Below are positions 55,252 to 64,000 of a stretch of DNA of 64,000 nucleotides, in pieces. The first letter of the stretch is position 1, and every line of letters starts with the position of its first letter. The position numbers and the translations under genes were made by a program. Below the pieces are notes generated by a model. The model was not told where the DNA came from. It saw only the letters and a list, made by a program, of their open reading frames with translations, and searched no databases. The stretch lies in assembly GCA_027924585.1 (NCBI GenBank), contig BSBM01000319.1, forward strand, positions 4,059,001-4,123,000, written 5' to 3'. This stretch comes from Larix kaempferi (Eukaryota > Streptophyta > Pinopsida > Pinales > Pinaceae).

Positions 55252-56709
55252 TGTCACGTCCCCTCCCTTCAATCCGATGTAAGGGATGAAACATGACCAA
55301 ACACACCAGGCTTATTTGACAATCTCAGCTCCATACATTACTCGGAAATTCATAACAATTAAAAACTTATGTGTGCAAGTTCATACTCAATATATACACA
55401 GCGGAATTAAATCATATTTGCACACACACAATTATAATGCATCAACATATTTACCACAAGCAGATGATGAATCAATATACAGAGAATCAATCTCATTCTT
55501 ATGCTATGCACAAACTTCATATCAATTCCATTAACATGAATAATTAACATTCAGAATTAACACATACAGAACACAGAATGCATATAAATTAAACCACAGA
55601 GAATACTTATCTTTGAGATGAAGTTGTCCAAACGACTGGCTATGTGAGAGCAACATTCCACCCAACCATATATCTATGTCTAGCCTATATTCCTTCAGCT
55701 GAGAGATCACCCCCGAGCTAGGATGTGTATCCACTAAGGAGGAACTTAACAGGCACACTCACAGTCATGGTTTCACTCAAACAGTCATGCTACGCCAACA
55801 CACAGTTGGGTTTATCAAGCATACAATAGGAAAAGGAGGAGGATGCTAAGCCATTGAGCTCAACCACAGGGATACATACAACTCAAGCAATCCAATCCTC
55901 TGTTCAAACATCCACACTTGGATTTCTCACATTTCTATCAACAAATAGCTCAATCCCGTCATTGGGTTTCTCGGCTACAAAAATTGGGTTTTCCAATGGA
56001 TTTCGAGGTATCTAATACTCTCAATTTCTCCCCAAGGTTCATATCTATGGATCCCCCATTGGATTTCACTATCAAATACCAATTCTGGGCGTTTATGGCT
56101 CTTCAAAACGTGGGTTCTTGCAAAGTTTCGATTTCTGGTTTTTGCTCACTGTTGGGAATTCATAATGGATGAAAACTAATGCTAGGGTCTTCCACCATGG
56201 AATGGGAATGAGGAAGAACCACCTCCCATGAGGTAGAGTGACTTGTGGGTCAAGAAAACAGAGCCCATACTTTTCCATATGAATTTATGGGCTGCCCATG
56301 CTTCATTGAAGTCATGGACTGAATTCCTCAACAACTTCCTTACAACAGAATTAAATGTCAGCAAGGAAAGTCAAATGGGTTCACAAGATGACATTTGGAA
56401 GCCTATGGTTCAATCCCACAACCCCCTCACCACTCCCTAGTGGATACACATGGCCCCTTCTCATTAGTTGCTTCCATAGCCAGTTTTGGTATTTTATTGC
56501 ATGATGTTTATTTACATCATTTTTACAATGTTCCATGGCTAAATAGCACATGGGTAACATAATATCTAATACTTGCCTTTTAAATAAAATTTGAGTTTCC
56601 ACTAGCAAGGCCTTGGCCTTGAGCTCCACACTAGGAAAACATACATCACATGTATACATTATTTACATTAAAAGCTAAGATATCCTAAGGGTCAAAATGG
56701 GGTATTACA
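55252..56709 (-). mobile_element. Solo LTR, 1,458 bp
   Basis: The plus strand begins TGTCACGTCCCCTCCC and ends GGGGTATTACA. On the minus strand this is TGTAATACCCCATTTTGACC...GACGTGACA, closely resembling the start of the LTR at 24191. The flanks gttaa (55247-55251) and attaa (56710-56714) agree at four of five bases, a likely aged target duplication. Open frames inside are incidental. Orientation is inferred from the TGTAAYACCCC end. Confidence 0.75.
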
Positions 56710-56714
56710 ATTAA

Positions 56715-57711
56715 TCACCATGGGAAGTGAAGGTTATGATGCTCCCTATGTGTGTTAAATCCCATTGTATTATGGTTTACCTAGTCCCTAGAAAAAATTG
56801 GGAGGTCCCCTAACATTTGCAAGTTGAAGAACCATCTTAGTAAACCCTAAATTGAGCCTTTGTTGACACTATATCTTCCTCTAGATGGACCAAAGGGAAA
56901 AAATTCCTTGATTGTTGCTCCTTTCATGCCTCTAAGGGAGAAAAAATTACAACATTTTCTCTCCTTGCTAAGTTTTAGGGGAGCGACAATCATGTAACAT
57001 CCTTTCTCCCTTGATTTTTGGAACAAGATTCGAGATTGAACTTGAGTAGATTACCCTATCTCTCAAATATATATCCATTTCCATTCATGGTAGCCTAAAT
57101 ATTCTTTGATCCAAAACTCTCTCTCATGTGGTTTGGATTTCCCATCCTATAAGAAGGACCTCATTCTTTGGCACACAGACATGCAGAATAGCTTAGAGAG
57201 GTGGTCATTGTGGTCTTAGAGTGCTCGTGGGGATTCCAATTGAGAGCTTGGAGGAAATTTTTCTAGAACAATATAAGGTATAATCATGCTATGTACATGT
57301 TTCCTTTGGATTTATAATGAATAAACTTGGCATGTTCTCCCAACTTGCGCCTCTTATGTTGAATGCATGTTTTTTTTTACTTGTTAGTGAATAGATTTAG
57401 TTTAATGCACTTTCTCTTGGAAGGTATTTATCTCTTTCTTTTGTTTGCAGGATCATCAACTTGGATTCTGAAGCTTGGAGTTGGATCAACAAGGAGCAAC
57501 GAGGACAACCCTCGAAACTGAGGTAGGATATATACCCCTTCTCATCATTCTTATGCATATGCTTGCTTGTATTGGCTTGTGTTTAAATTGAATCTAGAAG
57601 AAAGTAGCAACCATTTGTTTCTTTGTTGTCTTGGGTTAGGTATCTAGGGAATCTGCTTTATCCGAAGTGGAATCCTACTTATCCATAGGGAGGATTTCCT
57701 TAAATAGAAAT
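56715..57711. other. Probable 5' LTR region of the Tat-type element, boundary not found
   Basis: The interval ends at the primer binding site at 57712. It includes a 'tttgtttgcag' followed by 'gatcatcaacttgg', and 'tatatacccc'. No ORF is supported. I could not find TG...CA ends or the matching 3' LTR. Confidence 0.35.
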
Positions 57712-57728
57712 TGGCGACAATACTGGGA
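57712..57728 (+). promoter_or_regulatory. Gypsy primer binding site (non-initiator tRNA type)
   Basis: TGGCGACAATACTGGGA matches the TGGCGAC...CTGGGGA pattern used by plant Tat/Ogre elements, thought to be primed by tRNA-Arg. It supports plus orientation for the polyprotein remnant downstream. Confidence 0.65.
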
Positions 57729-60290
57729 TTTGTCCCTAGTCGTTTTGGACCTTTGAGCTTTTAATTAGACTAATTATACCTCTTTGAGTATTCTTTTCTT
57801 TTGATTTTTACCTCCTTTGATTTTCATTGAGAAGTCTACTGAGCCTAAATCCTGATCCAACATTGGATCTGAGCCTAAGTTATTCAATTCTTTACTTACA
57901 AGCGTATATCACTCCCCTACAGAGTCTCTCAGAGTGAAAATTTTTAGACTGTCACCCCCTGCAGTGTACTAGGGAGCAAAAAATTTTAGTTTCTCACTCG
58001 GTCTGAGTGTTTTCAGAAGCAAAAATCCCTATTCTTGAGTAATGTTTAGCCCTTATTTGAGTTATTTTGATTGGTTTCTACTTCTCAGTTGCTTCTGTGG
58101 TCTTTTCCTGTTGATTTTCTATTGTGTAAGTTGTATATCAGAGCATTTTCTTACTTGTTTGGTCTTTTGAAACTTAGTTTTGATCCCTACCAATTCGTGG
58201 ACAACTCAAACCAACATAGACCAATTTTGTCTTTTGTTGGGTTTGCACTCTTTCGTGGAATTTTTTTGCTTTTCGATAGTACCTGGGTCTTCTTAGCATT
58301 GATTTGAACACTCCCAAGCCTTGTTTGGAAAATTTTGGGACTTCTAGGCTTGTTTGGGAAGTCAAGTGTTAATAAGGATTTTTACATTCAAATTTGTGTT
58401 TGGTCTTGTTTTGGGTGAAATTTCCAATTGGTTTGAATCCTAGAAGTTTATATCCTTGTCCTAATATATTATCGACTCATTGATTGTGTTCAGATTGAGC
58501 ATTTCAAGTTTCAAAAGTTATTTTTGGTTTGATTTGTTTGGTTTGTGAAGTGATGAAATTGAAAGTGATTGTGCAATCATCCTTTCTTCATTTTTGTTGC
58601 CTTGGGTCCATATTTTGTTTTAATTATATTATTTTTTCTTCATTAAACTTGATTGGATTCCTTCATTTTAATTGAAAATAAAAGAACAACTAGCCTTTAG
58701 TCTCTTATGCCACTTTAAAGAACTTGAATTGTGAAATTTTATTCTCTTCTTTGCCATTAAATCTCTTTCAATTCTTATTGAAATTGTAAATTGAAAGCAA
58801 AAGGAGTTGTTTATTCAAATATTTTAGGCATTTGGAGTCTTTGAAAGAAATTGTTTATTTGGTTGTCTTTGGTTCTCACAGCTGAAGTCTTCTTCATTTG
58901 AACAAAGAATTAGTTTTGATTCTTTCATTAAAATTGAAGAATTTTTTAAAATAAGAAAGCAAAAGGAAAAGGAAAAAGAGTTTTTTTTTTTGGTGTTTCT
59001 TTAAACGATTGTTTTGCATTCATATTCAAATTGGTGAATAATTTGAGAGTTTGGTTTGGAATTGATTGATCATTAAAGGAAAATATAAATATTGTAGGGT
59101 GTTGGGTGATTATTGCATTGGAATTTGAAAGAGTCTCTCTCCTTAGTAGATAGAGTTCATTGAAGTGAAAATTTGTGTCTCATAACTTGCATGGTTTTTG
59201 AGTCAAGTCTTCACATCACTAGTTTCATGTCCATTTTCCCTTTGAGTAAAGAAAAACCTAAAAATTTAACCGTGCACTAATAAAATAAATTAGACAATTT
59301 GTTTTGTTAGAAAACCAACAGTAGTATAGGACATAGGAATTTTGGATTAGGGAAGTGAGTTAATCATCCAAGAGTAACTAAAGAAAACTAGGACTACTAA
59401 AGAGTGAAAATCCATTAGTAGCAAAAATTGTTTGTTGGGAAAGCTCCTCTAACATAGGATTCAAGCAATAGGATAAATAGGGAAGAGTGTTCGGACCGGT
59501 CCCCAAAATTTTCTCTTGGTGGGGTTCTACGAGTATAGGAGTAATATTAGTAGTGGCAAGTCCTCAGGGTGACACCACTGTATAAATAATTTGGTTCTAA
59601 GAAAATTTTCTTACATTCCCTTCCCATTCGTATAAGCCCTCTCCCACGACCATTACTCCCAACCACCAAGCGTGAAGTGGTAGCCTTAGTTGCACTTGCC
59701 TTTCCTAGGTTATGCCCTAGGTAACCGCAGTGGTGGTGCTATCTGTACCTAGGACAGATCTGAAACACATGATTTTGGTTCCTTAGGAGGGTACTTGGTT
59801 GAAACTGGTACTTACACCTATGGGCATCCATTATGAGAGTTTTATGGGTAATTGTTTCTCATATATTTGTTAACGGCTTGATATCCCATCTTCAGAAGAC
59901 CCTTTATCTAATGTTTGTGTGGATTTATTACCTTTAGTTTTTCATAGGGGTGTGCTCTTTATTTTCTTGTATCCCTCCTTAGGGATCACTATAATAATTG
60001 TTATTTTATTTATTTGCATTAGTTAATCCAGGCCCAAGAAGATACTATAGAATATAAGGCTTAAGACCTAAAGATAACGATCCTTTTTGGAAAATAGGTT
60101 CACCAAACCTGTCAAACAAAGAAAACATACATGAATAATTGTCGTATCAAGGAAGTGTTAATCCTTAACACACCCAACCCGAAGGGATGGTTGAAACTAT
60201 AGAAGAGTCAGGCTTCCTTCCCTCCATAATTCAACCCCTCTCTTAAGGTTTTTATTGGCCAATTTTTCAATTACCATCGATTACTTTTAT
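57729..60290. other. Leader and lost gag region of the Tat-type element
   Basis: T-rich sequence without a convincing frame. Small open frames (e.g. 58071-58307, hydrophobic) have no gag features. Repeated 'ttgaaattg'/'aattgaaa' words occur at 58640-59060, with a purine-rich patch at about 58950. 59480-59780 is locally GC-rich. Confidence 0.5.
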
Positions 60291-60294
60291 AGAT

Positions 60295-63072
60295 GATATC
60301 CTTTCTCACTATCCTCGACCTAAATCACCCTACGAAAGAAACTTAGGCATGGATATACCTAGACCCTCTCATGAATTCCAAGGAGTTTCCTTTCCATATC
60401 ATTCTACTTTTTTAGATCCTGCAATACTTATGGCCTTTACTTTTCCTTTGGAAAGTACGATTATGACTCAACCACTCATCTCACCATGACCACCTTCGAG
60501 TATCACTACTAGAATAGTGGTTGGATTGTTACCTCATGAGATAATTGGTATTCAATTACTTCCCCCTTCCAGACAAGTGGTTAATAACCCAACCACGTCA
60601 GGATTTATGTCAAGTGGTTTTGTCGCTCCAAACCCCACACAGATGGGTAACATGATCACACCCTCGATGATGAATCCATCCTTACCTATTATTGGAGGGA
60701 AATTTTTTATTGGGGTGAAAGTTTCTATTCGGGAGGGGACTCAACCACTAGAAAATTGCATAATTGGATGGATTCTCTAGATATAATTAGAATGACATAC
60801 TCCCATCCAATCAACAAAAAAATGCTTCCATCTTCCCTTGGGGAACCTTCCCCTATCGAAAGTTACCCTCTGGTGTCAAGAATGTCGGGGATGCATTTCA
60901 ACAGGCTATGTCATACACTTTTCATGACATCAACCATATTGTTGATCCTTACCTTGATGATGTACTTGCCTACTCAACCAATGTATAAGATCATCCCGAA
61001 TATCTTACGGAAATTTTCCTTAGGTGTCGACATTACAACATACGCTTGAACACGCATAAATTCATTTTCTACATTGAAGATGGATGAATATTAGGATTCA
61101 TAGTGTCCAAGGAGGGAATCAGAATTGATCCCTTGAAGGTGGAGACCATTTTGTCTCTACCTACACCAACAATATTCCCCAATTTCAGAGTTTGCAAGGG
61201 AAGTCAAACTCTGTATGTCGTTCCTTCTACAATTTTGCAGAACTTACTAAGGGATATATGTGTTTACTTAAAAAGGATGTCATGTTCATTTGGGACGATC
61301 AAGCACCACTGATATTTTGACGCCTTAAAACATGCATTAAATCATGTGCCACTATTGCATCCCCCCAACTATATGCGTGATTACATCCTTTATCTTGTTG
61401 CATCAACTTCCACCATTGGAATGGTGCTTGTGCAGGAAGACGAAAACAACCAAGAACATGTTGTCTAATATTTGATTAAAATCCTTCTAGGCCCTGAAAT
61501 CCAGTATTCACATGTTGAAACGTTGGCTTTGGCAGCTGTTATATCTGTCCAAAGATTCTGTTACTACATTTTGCTTCGTAAGACAATGATTATCACATAT
61601 TCTAACCTTATGTACCACATCTTAACCCATCAAGTACTAGCGGAAAAATACTCATGCTAGATCATCATTCTCTAGGAGTTTGACTTAGATTTTTCCAAGG
61701 AAAAATCTAATAAATCGTTAGTCATTATAGAACTTATGTGTGACCTTCCATGTGTTGATGAAGAAACTAATCCCATTGACTCTCTTCTAGATGATTCTTT
61801 GTTCCTCATTAGCACGTCTGATCCATGGTATGGAGACATCATAGTATATCTCCAAACACAATGCTTTCATTCCAAATTATCTTTGACAGGACCGTCGTCG
61901 CATTCAGAATCATGCAAAATACTACCCAATAGTTGGTGATACTTTATATCGCTACAGCCCTGAATCTATCCTCTAATGGTGTTTAACACACGATGAGGAC
62001 AAACATGTTTTAAATGATTTCCACTCTGAAGCATGTGGTGGTCATCTCTCAGGCATGGCTATAGGCCATAAAATTTTCCATGTAAGATACTTCTACCCAT
62101 TGATCATCAAATATTGTATGGAAGGTACTAAGAAGTGTTCACCTTGTCAATTATTTCATCCAAACAAGTGCATGCACCTCACAACACTTCATCCAGTCAT
62201 TGGCGTAGGCCCCTTTTCAAAAAGGGGCATTGATTTTATGCATTTTAATCTTACCTCGGCTAGGGGACATAGTTGTATCATACTCGTAGTTTATTATTTT
62301 ACTAAATGGGCCAAGGCTATTCCTACATATGAAAACTATGGCAATACTACAACACTTTCTGTGTTTAATCACATTATTGCTAGGTTTGAGGTCCCACAAT
62401 CCATTGTCACTAATCATGGCTCACACTTCAAGAACCATATGATGGATGAACTAAGTGCCAAATTTGTTTTTCGACATGAAAACTTGTCACCCTATTACCC
62501 CCAAGTGAATGGACTAAAGTAGAGGCCATTAATAAGGTCTTGAAAACCATGATCCAATGCACAGTGGGGACACATAGATCAAACTGGTAGTTATTGTTGT
62601 TTTAAAACTTATGGGATTATAGTACCTTAGTAAAAAATGCCACTAGATTCACACCATTTCAATTGGTCTATGATCTAGAGGAAAGCTTACCCATCGAATG
62701 TGAGATTTCATCACTCAAACTAGTCGTGGAACTCATGCCGAAAACCTCTACCGAAGAGAAGCATTTTCTGTATTTTCCCAAACTCGACGAGACCCATCGT
62801 GATGATACTCTTGCTAATGAGGCACATAAAAAGTGCATCAAGGTCCAATATGAAAAATAAATCAAGCCTCGCATCTTCAATGAAGGTGATCTAGTCTTGG
62901 TTTATGACCAGATTCAGGACAAACTGGGGGCAGTTAAATTTGAATCCATGTGGCACGGTCCTTACATCGTGAAATGAGTGTTAGAGAAGGGTGCCTATGA
63001 GATAGTAGATCATGATGGAACCTCATTGGGAGAACCACAGAATGCGCTCTACTTGAAGAAGTACTATGCTTA
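60295..63072 (+). pseudogene. Gypsy polyprotein remnant (RT, RNase H, integrase)
   Basis: The RT palm box reads DPYLDDVLAYS (about 60943-60975; YxDD kept), followed by RCRHYNIRLNTHKFIF. LGFIVSKEGIRIDPLKVETI follows near 61095. RNase H is at about 61320-61600 (FDALKHALNHVPLLHPPNY, ASTSTIGMVLVQEDEN, SHVETLALAAV). 61700-61860 reads LMCDLPCVDEETNPIDSL and DPWYGDI. The integrase zinc site starts HSEACGGHLSG (about 62020), with CSPCQLFHPNKC (about 62137). The catalytic core has GIDFMHFN (first Asp) and IVTNHGSHF, where the second Asp is now Asn. The third acidic residue falls beside a stop and frameshift near 62520. The C-terminus VEAINKVLKTM to YLKKYYA is readable. Confidence 0.88.
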
Positions 63073-63377
63073 GGTTCATCCTACAAGTCTACTTGTACAT
63101 ACTTGTTATATGGTTTCGTATGTTTTGGTATTGTGTAAGTTTTTCCTCGTTTTCTGTGTGAGGGTTGTAGCTAGGTTATTCACACTAGCTGGTGCCAAAA
63201 TGCACCTATTAAGACTTATGGAAATATTAGTAACAATTCGAAAACTGGTGGTGCATGCATGCGGTAAAAAACAACAAACAACGGTAAATAAAATTGAACT
63301 AGATGGTAAGCAAATGCCGAAAATAAAACTAAGCTAATTATTTTTCATTATTTCACATATACGAGAGAGTAAGGAAA

Positions 63378-63379
<2 letters not shown>
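63073..63379. other. 3' flank of the Gypsy polyprotein
   Basis: A 75-codon forward frame (63110-63337) has no recognisable motif and is probably incidental. No LTR boundary was found. Confidence 0.4.
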
Positions 63380-63422
<43 letters not shown>

Positions 63423-63425
63423 TAC

Positions 63426-63456
<31 letters not shown>

Positions 63457-63512
63457 TGTACATACATACATACATACATACATATGTATAAATGTATATA
63501 TATATATTGATT
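63380..63512. repeat. (TA)n-(TGTA)n-(TACA)n compound microsatellite with palindrome
   Basis: A run of ta, then tgta units, then their complement taca, then ta again. The switch at 63459/63460 is the centre of a perfect 25-bp-arm palindrome (63435-63484). The long minus-strand frame across it is low-complexity and not a gene. Confidence 0.97.
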
Positions 63513-63514
63513 TT

Positions 63515-64000
63515 ATTATATAAATGGAAAATAATACAATATGGAGGGTTACCTCAAATAGAGTGAGTAGAGGGCCCTTGCAGAAGGTTGAAGCTGTGAT
63601 TCCTTGGTCTCCAAGTAGCTTCAGGTTGTTCTCCACACAAGTGTCACTAATGGTGTCCAAAAATCACAATGGGTGAAATTAGAAGTCAAATGGGTGTTTC
63701 AAGGGTTTCTGGTGAAATTTCAGTAGAGTGACAGTAAGGTAATGAGTGAATTCTATATAATGAGGTCCTTCACCATTTATTTATAGAAATATTTTCCTAG
63801 GTTTCTTTCCCACAGTATTAGGAAAACCATGGTATTGGCTCTTGGTTTTGGGCAGCAGTTTAGGGTTTTCCCTCGTTTTTTGGCTTTTTGAATGTTTTTT
63901 TTCCTTTTCCTTTTTTCTTTTTTGCCTTTTTTAGGGAATTTTCCCTGTTTTGGAGGATTTTTTTCCTTTTTGGAGGGAATAAAGTCATTTCCCCCTATTT
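63515..64000 (-). other. Minus-strand TATA-bearing fragment, possible LTR part
   Basis: TCTATAAATAAATGG on the minus strand (63773-63787) resembles the TATA boxes of the LTRs in this window, and the right end is T-rich/pyrimidine-rich. No TG...CA boundary can be seen before the window ends. Confidence 0.3.

Larger units (their letters stand above)
57712..63072 (+). mobile_element. Tat/Athila-type Gypsy retrotransposon, decayed
   Basis: Order: primer binding site, about 3 kb of leader with no readable gag, RT, RNase H, integrase, and polyprotein end at 63072. The integrase C-terminal part (YDLEESLPIECEIPSL-type and DLVLVYDQI) is characteristic of this lineage. LTRs were not delimited. Confidence 0.8.

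Noticed and set aside
63334-63660. Minus-strand ORF of 108 codons rich in Tyr/Ile/Thr
   Set aside because: Most of it is translation of the TA/TACA microsatellite.
1-64000. CRISPR arrays, bacterial operons, rRNA genes or complete tRNA genes
   Set aside because: No regularly spaced identical short repeats with unique spacers, no rRNA-like sequence and no full cloverleaf gene; the only tRNA-like heads are within SINE-type repeats.

Overview
This is nuclear DNA from a plant with a large, repeat-rich genome. The evidence is direct: Ty1/Copia and Ty3/Gypsy LTR retrotransposons with plant-type primer binding sites, an L1-type LINE whose ORF1 carries the plant DUF4283/zinc-knuckle arrangement, a plant Helitron Rep/helicase, a tRNA-derived SINE and MITE-like foldbacks. 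No intact conventional gene was recognised. The high load of old, broken elements would suit a gymnosperm, but that is inference.

Layout. 1-5066: minus-strand Copia element with a 5' LTR at the right, RT/RNase H remnants at the left and no recognisable gag or integrase; its 3' LTR lies off-window. 5.1-12.9 kb: a region with a 65-bp minisatellite, a TATA box, a probable 5'-UTR intron and a ~1,066-codon ORF of unknown family ('ORF A'), broken by two amber codons, a small inverted-repeat insertion and a 1-bp frameshift. 13-17.8 kb: a second ORF of the same size ('ORF B'), far more decayed. I can align part of A and B by eye, so they appear to be members of one family, which is the most interesting content of the window. 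17.9-20.35 kb: minus-strand Copia fragment with a 276-bp LTR. 20.4-25.65 kb: degenerate Helitron Rep-helicase gene interrupted by a 992-bp solo LTR. 25.9-33.5 kb: an ~800-bp tandem duplication, one copy holding a SINE-like insert and the other a complete Copia element (27060-32948). 34.2-44.25 kb: an old tandem array with ~332-bp period, cut by a solo LTR and by a chromovirus-type Gypsy (37057-41651); a further solo LTR (33563-34175) lies at its left edge. 44.6-45.5 kb: a cluster of small tandem duplications. 46-50.3 kb: LINE A, flanked by two inverted copies of one foldback element. 51.3-51.5 kb: tRNA-derived SINE. 51.9-54.6 kb: LINE B with most of its endonuclease domain missing. 55.25-56.7 kb: solo LTR. 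57.7-63.1 kb: decayed Tat/Athila-type Gypsy. 63.4-64 kb: microsatellite and a minus-strand TATA-bearing fragment.

The elements are parasites and their relics, so there is no host pathway to reconstruct. Nesting and target-site duplications (TSDs) give a relative order: the satellite and the Helitron are oldest, and the LTR elements inserted into them later. Coordinates of LTRs and TSDs were read base by base; percentages and frameshift points are by eye.
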